From assembly GCF_014649655.1 (NCBI RefSeq), contig NZ_BMTL01000015.1, positions 124,001-188,000 of the forward strand: a stretch of 64,000 nucleotides of DNA, read 5' to 3'. Source of the DNA: Streptomyces humidus. Its GTDB lineage: Bacteria > Actinomycetota > Actinomycetes > Streptomycetales > Streptomycetaceae. Shown one piece after another: positions 55,505 through 64,000 of this stretch. How positions within the stretch are numbered: the first letter of the stretch is position 1; each line of letters opens with the position of its first letter. The notes beneath the pieces were generated by a model. The model saw nothing but the letters and a program-made list of their open reading frames with translations, was not told where the DNA came from and searched no databases. The position numbers were made by a program, and so were the translations under genes.

Positions 55505-58500
55505 TCATCGGTCCACCCCGTCCGCGCTCTCCGCGCCGTCCGCGCCGTCGACGGAGCGGAGCACGGCGTGGCCGTACGCGCCCGTCGCCGAGACGGCGTT
55601 GACGAGTGCCCGCAGCGGCGCGCCCGGTGCGACCGGTGTCCAGGGCCGGGCCGTGCCGGGAACCGTGAGCCGGGTCCAGTCGGGCAGTGCGGTGCGCCGG
55701 GGCGCCACAGCGGTCGGCGCCAGCGTGCGCTCGCGCAGTTGCAGGAGCACCTTGGTGAGCTGCGACAGCCCGGAGGCCGCCTCCAGATGGCCGATGTGCG
55801 GTTTGACCGTGCCGACGAGCAGGTCCCCGGTGCTGCCGGGCGGGCGCAACGCCGTGAGCAGGGCGTCCAGTTCGGCGGCGTCGGCCAGCAGCGCGCCGGA
55901 GGCGGCGCACTCGGCGTACCCGATGTCCGCCCCCTCGAGCCCGTGCCGGTGCAGCATGCGGGTGAGGGAGCGGGCGAGCGGGCCGGCGGCGGGCATCGCA
56001 AACGGTCCGGGCCGCCCGGCCGCGCCGATGCCGGTCGCCTCGACTACCGCGTGCAGGACGTCACGGCGCTCCACGGCGTCCCGCAGCGGGCGCAGCAGCA
56101 GCGCGCCCGCGCCCTCGCCGGGCGGCCAGCCGCCGTCCTCGGCGCCGAACGCGCCGGCCGAGGGCCGCTCGGCCGCCAGGCCGAGGTCGCTCAGCAGCGC
56201 GAGGTGGTAGGGGTGGGCGACGACGTTGACGCCCGTCACCAGCGCCGCGTCGCACTCCCCCTGACGCAGGCTGGTGACGGCCAGGTGCAGGGCGGTCAGC
56301 GAGGAGGAGCAGGCGGTGTCCACCGCGACGGCCGGGCCCTCGAGCCCGAGGCAGTGCGCGATCCGGGCCGGGAGGTCGGAGGCGGCGCCCGCCTGGCGGG
56401 CCGGCGCACCCTCCCGCCACCGGGCCTCGCCCGCCTGCCGGTGGTCGTGCCACATGGTCGCCGTGAACACTCCGACCCGCTCACCGTCCCGGACGAGACT
56501 GCCCGGTGTGTGGCCGGCGTCCTCCAGGCACTGCCACACCACCGGCAGCAGCAGCCGCAGTTGCGGATCCAGGCCTTCGGCCTCCTGAGGGGAGATACGG
56601 AACAGCCGGCCGTCGAATCCGTCGTCGCCGCGCAGATAGCCCCCGTGCGGCCAGGTCCGCGCCCGGTCCGCCGCGGCGCCGGCGGCGGCGAACGCGGCCA
56701 GGCGTTCGGCGGGCAGCGGGCCGAGCGTGCGACGCCCGGAGCGCAGGTTCTCCCAGAACTCCTCCAGGCCGTCCGCACCGGGATAGCGCCCGGCCGCGCC
56801 CATGACGGCCACGTCCGCCGGCGCCGGCCGGGCGGTCGCCCGCGGCTCGGCGGCGGCCTGCCGCTCCCGGACCGGCCGGACGCGCGCCGGGGGCTCCTGG
56901 GGCAGCGGACCGGCGAGGAAGGCGTGCAGCAGCCGCTGGCCGGGATGCAGCCGGAGGGCGCCCCGGACCCGGTCGAAGGCGAGGCCGCCCACGGCGCACA
57001 GGCCGACGCCGCTCTCCTGCTGCCCGCTCATCAGCAACTGCCCCATGTAGCCGGCCTCGACCGCGAGGTACAGCTCCGACTCCTCGCCGTACAGCGGCTC
57101 GACGCCGCGCGGCTCGGAGATCAGGTACACCTCGAACGCCGCGCGGTCGAAGACGGGACGGTTGTAGGAGAAGTGGACGGTGCGGTCGATCCCGGGTTCG
57201 ACGGCGACGCGCTGCAGGGCGTGGTCGTCCGGACGGTGGTAGTACAGGCCGCCCGGGACGCCCTCCACCGCGCCCGGTTTGACGTGCAGGTAGACCTGTA
57301 CGGCGTAGGTGTCCCCGGCCGAGGGGTACAACCGGCGTGGGCCGTCGCCGGCCGGACGGGAGCGCAGGGCGGCCAGGAAGCGCAGGAAGCCGTCGTGTGC
57401 GAGCGGACCGTCGGCGAAGTCCCGTCGGGTGGCGCGCTCCCGGTACCGCTCGGCGGACGGCAGGGGTCCGTCGAGGACCAGGAGGGGTTCGTCGCCGGAG
57501 CGCCGCCGCAGGTGCCAGGCCTGCGACTTGAAACGGTCGCGGTCCTCGGCGGAGAAGAACTCCACGCTGTCCGGGGGGACCGGGGCGTCCGGCGCCGCGG
57601 GCTCGGGGGGCCGTTCCTCCTGGGCCGCCGGCACCTCCGTCGTCGGCTCGGGAGCCGCACCGGCCCGGTCGCCGCCGCCCGCGAGGTGGCGGGCCATCCC
57701 GGCGACGGTCGGTTCGGCCAGCAGGGCCGAGACGGGGACGCGGCGGCCGTAGCGCGCCCGCAGCGCCGAGGACAGCTGGGCCAGGGTGAAGGAGGTGGCG
57801 CCCTGGTCCCACAGGTCGAGCGTCGGGTCCAGTCCGGGCACGCCGATCAGTTCGGCCAGCAACGAGCCGATCTCCTCGCCCAGTCGGGCGGCGGGCGGGA
57901 AGGGGGAGCCGGGTCCGGTCCCGGGTCGCTCCGTCGGCCGCTCGGCCGACGCCTCCCCGTGCGCCTCCGTCGTGGGCGGTTCCGGCTCTCCGGGCGCGGG
58001 CAGCGGCCACGGCAGGGCATCCCGGTCCAGCTTGCCGTTGCCGGTCGCCGGGAAGGAGGGCAGGAACGCCACGAAGTTCGGGACCATGTAGTCGGGCAGG
58101 GTCCGGGCGGCGTGGGCGCGCAGCTCGGCGACGGAGGGCCGGGCCACGCCCGGTTCGGCGAGCAGGTACGCCACCAGCCGCCGGTCCCCCGAGCCGTCGG
58201 GGCGGGCCACCACCACCGCGTCGTGCACGGCGGGATGAGCGCGCAACCGGTGCTCGATCTCGCCGAGTTCGACGCGGAAGCCCCGGATCTTCACCTGGTG
58301 GTCGCGTCGTCCCAGGAAGACCATCACCCCGTCGCCGCGGAAGGCCGCCCGGTCCCCGGTGGCGTACATGCGGGACTCAGGGCCGCCCGCGAACGGCTCG
58401 GGGACGAACCGTTCCCGGGTCAGTTCCGGCTGTCCGTGGTAGCCGAGGCTGAGACAGTCGCCGGCGATGTAGAGATCGCCCTCCACGCCGACCGGGCAGG

Positions 58501-61500
58501 GCTCCCGACGCTCGTCCAGGACGTAGTAACGGGCGTTGTCGATGGGCCTGCCGTACGGGATGCTGCGCCACTCGGGGTCGACGACGCCCACGGGATACCA
58601 GTTGGACCAGACGGTGGCCTCGGTGGCGCCGCCGAGACTGATCACCCGGGCCCCGCCGAACACCCCGCGCACGTCGTCGGGCAGGGACACCGGGATCCAG
58701 TCGCCGCTGAGGAAGACCAGGCGCAGATCGCCTGCGCCGGGGTGTCCTCGGTGTTCCCGAAGGAGCGGTGCGAGCCGGGCCAGGGTGGTGGGCGCGGAGT
58801 TCCAGAAGGTGACCGGCTCCCGCAGCAGGGCCTCGGTCAGCAGCTCGGGGTCGCGCTGCTCGGCCTCGTCGGCGACGTAGAGACCGGCGCCGTAGGCGAG
58901 GAGTCCGAGGATGTCGAAGACGGACAGGTCGAAGCCGAGGGAGGTGACGCACAGCCCGGTGTCGCGCGGGCCGAAGTCGAAGGTGCGGTGGCACCAGTCG
59001 AAGAGGTTGTGCAGGGAACGGTGCGCCACCACCACGCACTTGGGCCGTCCGGTGCTGCCGGAGGTGAACAGCCGGTAGGCCACCGAGTCGGGGCCGGTGA
59101 CGGATTCGGGGTCGCCCGGGTCGGGCAGATGCGCGCCGGTGATCCCGGGCGCGTCCAGGTCGTGGACGAGTATGCCGTCCGGCGCCTGCCAGCCGGGACC
59201 GCCCGCGGTGACCAGCAGGTGCCCGGTGCGGGTGTCCCGGAGCATCCCGTGGGCGCGGTCGTCCGGCAGCGAGGGGTCCACGGGCACGTAGGCCCCGCCC
59301 GCCTTGAGGACGGCGAACACGGACACGGCCATCGCCGGGCCGCGCCGCACGGAGATGCCCACGGAGGCGCCCTCGCCGACGCCGGCCTGCCGGAGCCGGT
59401 GCGCGACCAGGTTGGCCCGGCGGTTCAGTTCGCCGTACGTCATGGTGCCCTCGCGCCAGCGCAGCGCCACCGCGTCGGGGTTGCTGCGAGCCTGCCGTTC
59501 GAAGAGCAGATGGACGGGGCCCTCGGCCGGGTAGGGGCGGGCGGTGTCGTTGAAGGCGTACAGGAGGCGGTCGCGCTCGGCGGGTCCGGCGGCGTCGGCC
59601 GTGGCGCCGCTCGGCGGCGGCCCGCCCCGCGCGCCGTCGGCGTCCGTGCCGCGTTCCGCGGCCGTCGCAGTGAGCAGGTCGACGTAGTGCGCGAACGCCC
59701 GGTCCAGCACGCCGTCAGGGAACCGCTCGTCCAGCGCGTCCCAGGCCAGGTGCAGGGCGGCCCCGTCGTCGACCGTCACGCAGTCGAGGGCCACGTCGGT
59801 GGTGGCGGTGCCCGCGGGGCCGGAGCGCACCCCGGCCGGCAGAGGACGGTCGCGGACGTCGAGGACGGTCGTGAAGACCACGGGATGCGCGAAGTCCTCG
59901 TCCTTGCGGCGCCGCATGACGAGCGAGCGCATCTCGGCGAGACCGGCGCCGCCGCCCCGCTCCAGGTCCGCGGTCAGCTGCCGGTGGCAGGCGCGGGCGA
60001 GGCCGGCCAGGTCGGCGCCGGGCTCCGGTGAGCGCGTCCAGGTCAGCTCGGTGAACTCCGCGGGGCGCTGCGCGTCCCGGCCGGTGAAGCAGACCACGGG
60101 CAAGGCGAACGGCTCGTCGTACCGGGCGCCGAGGACGGTGCAGTAGGCGGCCAGCAGGGTGGCGTCGAGGCTCACTCCGTGCCGGTCGGCCCAGGCGGTG
60201 AGGGCGGTGCGGTCGGTGAGGAGGTGCTCACGGCGCCGGGGGTGGGAGGGTCCCTGCGCGTCCCGTAGCGGTGGCCCGGCCGGCAGGCCGGCGAGCCGGT
60301 CCCGCCAGTGGGCGCGCGCCGCTTCGGACACCGGCCGGGGCGCCCGGGGCAGCCGGGTCGGGACGGGCGGGGCGCCGTCGGGGTCGGCGTACCGGCGCAG
60401 CAGGTCGCGGGCCAGCAGCACGATGCTCCGGGCGTCCCCGACCAGCAGGTCGACGGCCAGGTGCACGGTGGCGGGCCGGCCCGGCGCCCGGACGACCCGG
60501 AGGTCGGTGTGCGCGCCCCGGCCGAGCCCGAAGGGCCGGTGGGTCATGTCGGCGCGTACGGCGCGGTCGACGGCTTCGGCGTCCGCGCCCTCGGGGACGT
60601 CGACGACCGGGATCCAGGCGTCCACCGGGGCCGCGGGCAGGACGCCCAGCGTGCCGTCGGAGCCGGTGCGCAGACGCAACGCCTCGTGTGCGGTGACGAG
60701 TTCGCGCCAGGTGTCGCGCAGCCGTCCGAGGTCCAGATCGTCCACGTGGAAGCTCTGGTGGTACTGGCAGCCGCGGCCGGTGTGTCCGTCGAGGCGGGCC
60801 ACGAGATACGCCTGCTGGAGTTCCCGGGGTGGCGGCGCGGTGTCGGGCGCCGGTTCGCACAGTCCTTGCAGCAGCCGGCAGAAGCGGCCGAACAGGGCGT
60901 CGGGCGTGCCCGGCGGGAAGAGGGCGTCGGCGGTGTCCCAGCGGAAGTCCAGGCCGCCGTCGCGCTCCCGCATCTGGTGGTCGAGCGCGATGCCGGAGGT
61001 CTGGCCTACCGCGTACCGCTCGTGGTCGGTCAGGCTGCCCCGCCCGGCGCCGTCGAAGGTCAGGTCCAGCAGGCTGGTGAAGACCACGGGCAGCGCGGGC
61101 GCCTCGGTGCCGTGCGCGCGCAGCTCGCGCAGCACCTCGACGCTGCCGACGGCCGCGTGGGACAACGCCTCCCACACCCGCTGGTGGGTGGTGCGGGCGG
61201 CGTCCTGCGGCGACAGGGCGGGTGTGTGCGCGTCGACGACGAGCAGGCATCCGGAGGTGTAGGGGCCGACGAGTCCCTCCGCGGCGGCCGGCAGCCGGGG
61301 CCGGTCCGTCGTGGTCAGGACGAGGGTGAAGGGATCGTCAGAACCGGCCGGTGTCAGAGCTTCGGTGAACGCGGTCAGCACCAGCGAGGTGGGTGAGACG
61401 CGCAGCCCGGCGGCCCGGGCCCGCAAGCGCGTCCACTGGGCCGGGGTGAGCCGCGCGCGGCGCGGGGTGCGCAGATGGCCGTCGAGACCAGGGGGCGGCG

Positions 61501-62491
61501 GGGGCGGCTCGGCGAGCAGGAGCGCCGGTCCGCCGGGCAGGTCCTTGAGACGTTCGGCGGCCCGCGACAGGGCGGCCCGGTGGACGGCGGAGTCGCGGTG
61601 GCGGGCGAGCGCGTCCAGGGTGTCGCGGAGGCTGAACGGGACCTCCGGCAGCCGGTGTCCGTCGTCGTCGTAGGCCTGCCACCAGTGGTGCAGGAGCAGG
61701 TCGGTGCCGTGGGCGTCGGTGACGGTGCCGTCCAGGCTGAGGTGGACGACGGCGCGTCCGGCGGGCTCCCGGCAGATCTCGACCTGGAACGGCGGCCAGT
61801 GGCCCGGCGGGTAGCGGTGGTGGGACAGCCGGCGGCGCACGGCGCCGGCCTCGGTCTCCAGCGCGTCCGCGTCCGCCGTCTCGTGGACGACGGGTCCGGG
61901 CGCCCGCACGCTCTCCTGGACCCGCTGGTTGCGTCCGACGCCGGTGAGCCTGAGGGCGTCGAAGTGCTCCACGACCCGCTGCCAGGCCCGGGACAGCCGG
62001 TCGGCGTCCAGCCCGTCGACGGCGAACTCGTGGTAGTGGTGACAGCCGAAGGCGTCCGGGTCCAGCTCCGGGTACCTGCCGACGACGTACGCCTCCTGCA
62101 TGGGGGTCGCCGGGACGGGCTCGTACCGTGAGGCGGGGGCCGCCACCACGTCCACGGGGCCGACGGCGCCGACGGCCTCGTCGCCGTTCTCGCCGTTCTC
62201 GCCGCCATCACGGCCGGAACGGCCGGCTCGGTCGATCCGGTCGGCGAGGTCGCGCGGGGTGCGGCACTCCAGGAGCCCGGAGAGGGGCATCTCCGTGCCG
62301 AACTCCGTCTCGATCTCCAGCATCAGCCGCACGGCGGCGAGCGAGGAGAGTCCGGCGTCGGCCAGTTCGGTGTCCGGGCCCACCGGACCGGCCTGGCCGA
62401 CCAGTGGCTGCAGGATGCCGAGCAGTCGCGCACAGGTGGTGCCGGCGGTCACCTCGGCGGATGACACGGGGACGGGCTCCGCGGGCTTCAA
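55505..62491 (-). CDS. Hybrid NRPS-PKS: carrier-Cy-Cy-A(Cys)-PCP-Ox-KS
   Basis: This 2328-aa protein makes the thiazole and passes it to the PKS. The N-terminal carrier has its Ser near 48 (DAGLSSLAAVRL). Cy1 spans about 123-540 (DGTVTDAHG near 255) and Cy2 about 557-950 (perfect DxxxxDxxS as DLLVGDARS near 680). The A domain is at about 967-1487. I read its selectivity residues as D-L-F-N-L-S-L-V-W, close to the known cysteine code. The PCP is near 1565 (GATSFTL). The FMN-dependent oxidase domain at about 1643-1863 (RRLYPSAGDTYAVQVYLHV) would oxidise thiazoline to thiazole. The C-terminal KS, about 1893-2320, has DTACSSSL, but the first His is replaced (ECAASGALLAD). I chose the TTG at 62491 because GAGGGGG lies just upstream. 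A GTG at 62467 is the alternative. Confidence 0.92.
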   Translation of the reverse strand: MKPAEPVPVSSAEVTAGTTCARLLGILQPLVGQAGPVGPDTELADAGLSSLAAVRLMLEIETEFGTEMPLSGLLECRTPRDLADRIDRAGRSGRDGGENGENGDEAVGAVGPVDVVAAPASRYEPVPATPMQEAYVVGRYPELDPDAFGCHHYHEFAVDGLDADRLSRAWQRVVEHFDALRLTGVGRNQRVQESVRAPGPVVHETADADALETEAGAVRRRLSHHRYPPGHWPPFQVEICREPAGRAVVHLSLDGTVTDAHGTDLLLHHWWQAYDDDGHRLPEVPFSLRDTLDALARHRDSAVHRAALSRAAERLKDLPGGPALLLAEPPPPPPGLDGHLRTPRRARLTPAQWTRLRARAAGLRVSPTSLVLTAFTEALTPAGSDDPFTLVLTTTDRPRLPAAAEGLVGPYTSGCLLVVDAHTPALSPQDAARTTHQRVWEALSHAAVGSVEVLRELRAHGTEAPALPVVFTSLLDLTFDGAGRGSLTDHERYAVGQTSGIALDHQMRERDGGLDFRWDTADALFPPGTPDALFGRFCRLLQGLCEPAPDTAPPPRELQQAYLVARLDGHTGRGCQYHQSFHVDDLDLGRLRDTWRELVTAHEALRLRTGSDGTLGVLPAAPVDAWIPVVDVPEGADAEAVDRAVRADMTHRPFGLGRGAHTDLRVVRAPGRPATVHLAVDLLVGDARSIVLLARDLLRRYADPDGAPPVPTRLPRAPRPVSEAARAHWRDRLAGLPAGPPLRDAQGPSHPRRREHLLTDRTALTAWADRHGVSLDATLLAAYCTVLGARYDEPFALPVVCFTGRDAQRPAEFTELTWTRSPEPGADLAGLARACHRQLTADLERGGGAGLAEMRSLVMRRRKDEDFAHPVVFTTVLDVRDRPLPAGVRSGPAGTATTDVALDCVTVDDGAALHLAWDALDERFPDGVLDRAFAHYVDLLTATAAERGTDADGARGGPPPSGATADAAGPAERDRLLYAFNDTARPYPAEGPVHLLFERQARSNPDAVALRWREGTMTYGELNRRANLVAHRLRQAGVGEGASVGISVRRGPAMAVSVFAVLKAGGAYVPVDPSLPDDRAHGMLRDTRTGHLLVTAGGPGWQAPDGILVHDLDAPGITGAHLPDPGDPESVTGPDSVAYRLFTSGSTGRPKCVVVAHRSLHNLFDWCHRTFDFGPRDTGLCVTSLGFDLSVFDILGLLAYGAGLYVADEAEQRDPELLTEALLREPVTFWNSAPTTLARLAPLLREHRGHPGAGDLRLVFLSGDWIPVSLPDDVRGVFGGARVISLGGATEATVWSNWYPVGVVDPEWRSIPYGRPIDNARYYVLDERREPCPVGVEGDLYIAGDCLSLGYHGQPELTRERFVPEPFAGGPESRMYATGDRAAFRGDGVMVFLGRRDHQVKIRGFRVELGEIEHRLRAHPAVHDAVVVARPDGSGDRRLVAYLLAEPGVARPSVAELRAHAARTLPDYMVPNFVAFLPSFPATGNGKLDRDALPWPLPAPGEPEPPTTEAHGEASAERPTERPGTGPGSPFPPAARLGEEIGSLLAELIGVPGLDPTLDLWDQGATSFTLAQLSSALRARYGRRVPVSALLAEPTVAGMARHLAGGGDRAGAAPEPTTEVPAAQEERPPEPAAPDAPVPPDSVEFFSAEDRDRFKSQAWHLRRRSGDEPLLVLDGPLPSAERYRERATRRDFADGPLAHDGFLRFLAALRSRPAGDGPRRLYPSAGDTYAVQVYLHVKPGAVEGVPGGLYYHRPDDHALQRVAVEPGIDRTVHFSYNRPVFDRAAFEVYLISEPRGVEPLYGEESELYLAVEAGYMGQLLMSGQQESGVGLCAVGGLAFDRVRGALRLHPGQRLLHAFLAGPLPQEPPARVRPVRERQAAAEPRATARPAPADVAVMGAAGRYPGADGLEEFWENLRSGRRTLGPLPAERLAAFAAAGAAADRARTWPHGGYLRGDDGFDGRLFRISPQEAEGLDPQLRLLLPVVWQCLEDAGHTPGSLVRDGERVGVFTATMWHDHRQAGEARWREGAPARQAGAASDLPARIAHCLGLEGPAVAVDTACSSSLTALHLAVTSLRQGECDAALVTGVNVVAHPYHLALLSDLGLAAERPSAGAFGAEDGGWPPGEGAGALLLRPLRDAVERRDVLHAVVEATGIGAAGRPGPFAMPAAGPLARSLTRMLHRHGLEGADIGYAECAASGALLADAAELDALLTALRPPGSTGDLLVGTVKPHIGHLEAASGLSQLTKVLLQLRERTLAPTAVAPRRTALPDWTRLTVPGTARPWTPVAPGAPLRALVNAVSATGAYGHAVLRSVDGADGAESADGVDR

Positions 62492-62543
62492 CGATCCCCC
62501 TCGTCTCAGTGGTCGGTCGCCTCGGACGACGCGCGGTGCCGGT

Positions 62544-62981
62544 TCACCACTGCCAGCGGCCCAGTACCGGATACGGCGGCTGAAGCATGGGGTGGTCGTC
62601 GTCCTGGGACGCCTTGGTGGTGAATCCGGCCGCCTTCTCGACACTGGCGGTGAACGCCTTGCGGAAGCGGTCGTCATCGGGCAGCCCGACCTCGTCGGCC
62701 GCCCGGAGCAGCAGGGTGACGAACCGATCGCTCTGCTCCGGGGTGATCCGCATGCCGGCGTGAGCGCGCAACAGCGCGATGAATCCGCCGAGTTCGTCCG
62801 TGTAGCGGGCGGGCCCGCCGAGCATCTCGGCGAGGAACGCGGTGAGGTGGTCGGCGTGGTACGGCGATCCGGCCCGGAACAGGTCGCCCAGCAGCGGGTC
62901 CTCCAGCACCAGGTGGTGGAAGTGCTCCGCCAGCCGCCGCAGCGCCTCTTCGCCGCCGACGTGCTCGTACATCGTCGTCAT
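62544..62981 (-). CDS. Truncated haemoglobin (group II-like)
   Basis: This 145-aa 2-over-2 globin has the N-terminal MYEHVGGEEALRRLAEHF, the GG-x-x-x-Y block MLGGPARYTDELGG, and a proximal His in LLRAHAGMRITPEQSDRF. The B10 region reads FHHL, where group II globins usually have Phe-Tyr. The C-terminus continues about 25 residues past the globin fold and ends GRWQW. The ATG at 62981 has GGAAGGGCGG upstream. It is the first gene of the NRPS-PKS operon, 52 bp before that gene, with a cluster-type operator 64 bp upstream. A role in NO or oxygen handling is typical for the family. In this setting a redox function on a sulfur or heterocycle intermediate is conceivable but unproven. Confidence 0.88.
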   Translation of the reverse strand: MTTMYEHVGGEEALRRLAEHFHHLVLEDPLLGDLFRAGSPYHADHLTAFLAEMLGGPARYTDELGGFIALLRAHAGMRITPEQSDRFVTLLLRAADEVGLPDDDRFRKAFTASVEKAAGFTTKASQDDDHPMLQPPYPVLGRWQW

Positions 62982-63016
62982 GCGTCCGCCCTTCCGTGTC
63001 CGCTCGGCCAGCGGGG

Positions 63017-63060
63017 ACGGTAGCCCGGAGCGCCGGAGGACTGCTGCTCAACTTTGTGCA
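63017..63060 (-). promoter_or_regulatory. Crp/Fnr-like operator and -10 upstream of the globin/NRPS-PKS operon
   Basis: Toward the globin gene the operator reads TGCACA-AAGT-TGAGCA (63060 to 63045). After exactly 22 bp comes TACCGT (63022 to 63017), matching TAnnnT. The start codon is 35 bp beyond. The plus-strand gene on the other side starts 162 bp away and has no matching hexamer. Confidence 0.75.
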
Positions 63061-63221
63061 CGCCGACGGCGGCCCTGGGCATCGCGGACCGGACCGCCGG
63101 GGCGGTTTCGTCGCCGCGCCGGACTCCGCCCTCTCCGTGTCTGTGCCGCGCCCCCCGCCTCGAAGCAGGCGCGCGCCCCTGCCGGTGCGGTTGTTGACCC
63201 GGTGCCGACGGCTGGGATTTC

Positions 63222-63818
63222 ATGACGTCCATGTCTGAGGGAGCACGGAAGTCGCCCGATCCGGTCCTGTCCTTCGCCACGCAGGAGGAGTGGGAGAAGT
63301 GGCTGGAGGAGAACCACGAGGACGTACCGGGGATCTGGTTCCAGATCCCGAAGAACGGCTCCGGGGTGGACGGCGTGGACTACGCGCACGCGCTGGAGTC
63401 GGCCCTGTGCTACGGCTGGATCGACGGGCAGAAGAAGAAGCAGGACGAGCAGTACTGGCTGCAGCGTTTCACCCCGCGGCGGCCCGGCAGCAAGTGGTCG
63501 CAGGTGAACCGGACGAAGGCCGCCGAGCTGATCAGCAGCGGCCGGATGCGGCCCGCCGGTCTGCGTGAGGTCGACAAGGCCAAGGCGGACGGCCGCTGGG
63601 AGGCGGCGTACGCGTCACAGAGCAAGGCGACGGTGCCCGACGACCTCCAGGCCGCGCTGGACGAGGCTCCCGCGGCCCGGGACTTCTTCGCCACCCTGGA
63701 CAGCCGCAACCGGTTCGCGATCCTGCACCGGGTCGGGGACGCCAAGAAGCCGGAGACCCGGGCGGCGCGCATCGAGAAGTTCGTCGCCATGCTGGCCCAG
63801 GGGAAGAAGCTGCACTGA
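63222..63818 (+). CDS. YdeI/OmpD-associated-like protein
   Basis: This 198-aa protein resembles the YdeI/bacteriocin-protection-like family. It has LSFATQEEWEKWLEENHED near the start, the conserved CYGWIDGQKKKQDEQYW block, and FTPRRPGSKWSQVNRTKA. The C-terminal YdeI-type helical segment carries RNRFAILHRVGDAKKPETR. The biochemical function of the family is unclear. Two starts are possible, ATG at 63222 or at 63231, and neither has a clear ribosome-binding site. It is divergent from the globin operon and widespread in actinomycetes, so it probably marks the right-hand edge of the cluster. Confidence 0.85.
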   Translation: MTSMSEGARKSPDPVLSFATQEEWEKWLEENHEDVPGIWFQIPKNGSGVDGVDYAHALESALCYGWIDGQKKKQDEQYWLQRFTPRRPGSKWSQVNRTKAAELISSGRMRPAGLREVDKAKADGRWEAAYASQSKATVPDDLQAALDEAPAARDFFATLDSRNRFAILHRVGDAKKPETRAARIEKFVAMLAQGKKLH

Positions 63819-63870
63819 GCGGAGCGGGCAGGGGAGAGCGGGGAGATTCCTCAGAGTCTCCGGGCCGGTC

Positions 63871-63909
63871 GGTGAGCTGCTTACGCCGCGGTGGCGGAAG
63901 CAGCTCACC
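63871..63909 (+). terminator. Hairpin terminator after the YdeI-like gene
   Basis: GGTGAGCTGCTT (63871-63882) pairs exactly with AAGCAGCTCACC (63898-63909), and the inner CGCC/GGCG can extend the stem around a 5-nt loop. It starts 53 bp after the stop codon. The remaining 91 bp to the window end contain no gene I can support. Confidence 0.75.
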
Positions 63910-64000
63910 GCGCCGACCCGGGCTGTTCCGGCTAGGGTCGATGGCGCGACCGACATCCGCGTGTCGGGTGAGCACGCCCCTGCCGACACGGCGCGCTCAG

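Noticed and set aside
62492..62677. N-terminal extension of the NRPS-PKS frame
   Set aside because: The extra 62 codons overlap the end of the globin gene and carry no domain. TTG at 62491 or GTG at 62467 are better placed before the first carrier domain.

Overview
The window is strongly GC-rich actinobacterial DNA, most likely Streptomyces: third-position G/C codon use, GTG and TTG starts, TGA stops in 4-base overlaps, and a whole modular hybrid NRPS / trans-AT polyketide cluster. The decisive marker is the C-terminus of the largest protein (7775..29566, 7263 aa). It ends in carrier-DUF-SH-TE, where SH is a PLP-dependent cysteine lyase. This arrangement is the hallmark of the leinamycin family (leinamycin, guangnanmycin, weishanmycin and relatives), whose members carry a polyketide-installed sulfur.

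Layout. At the left edge are an unrelated-looking NarL-type response regulator (9..713), a gene-free 0.8 kb stretch, and a Crp/Fnr-type regulator (1548..2237) that corresponds in type to LnmO. On the minus strand follow a MalY/PatB-type C-S lyase, a P450, a decarboxylating ketosynthase, a donor ACP, HMG synthase 1, the giant PKS, a free adenylation enzyme and its carrier protein. The last six (31442 down to 4938) are tightly coupled. Plus-strand genes at 31773..34849 encode a Rossmann/hydrolase fusion with a cysteine nucleophile and a methyltransferase. An LmbE-type deacetylase, a DUF3224 protein and a glyoxalase-fold protein follow. The minus-strand group 41161..36929 is AT-ER 1 between two related, internally duplicated proteins of unknown function. 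The next minus-strand group is HMG synthase 2, ECH1, AT-ER 2, the middle PKS and an MFS exporter (53771..41299). A Sfp-type PPTase (plus) and a type II thioesterase flank the NRPS-PKS (55505..62491), whose operon is headed by a truncated haemoglobin. A YdeI-like housekeeping protein closes the window.

Assembly line. Reading the minus strand from right to left is colinear with chain growth. First is carrier-Cy-Cy-A(Cys)-PCP-Ox-KS, with a KS lacking its first catalytic His. Second is linker-ACP-KS-KR-ACP-KS. Third is DH-ACP-KR-KS-ECH-ACP-KS-DH-KR-MT-ACP-KS-KR-ACP-KS-ACP-ACP-DUF-SH-TE. No AT domain is embedded, so two AT-ER proteins act in trans. If the atypical KS does not elongate, six elongations remain, the number known for leinamycin. 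Unlike leinamycin, which uses the LnmK acyltransferase/decarboxylase, this locus has a decarboxylating KS and two HMG synthases, one standalone ECH and one embedded ECH, which suggests two beta-branching events.

Regulation. Six intergenic regions carry a 16-bp near-palindrome, TGCTCA-N4-TGAGCA. At five of them a -10-like hexamer lies exactly 21 or 22 bp downstream, and at the sixth a weaker match lies at 22 bp. This is the geometry of class II activation by a Crp/Fnr protein. I infer that the Crp-type protein at 1548..2237 controls the cluster through these sites. They also tie the P450/C-S lyase, the deacetylase, the Rossmann/hydrolase fusion, the duplicated proteins and the haemoglobin to the pathway.
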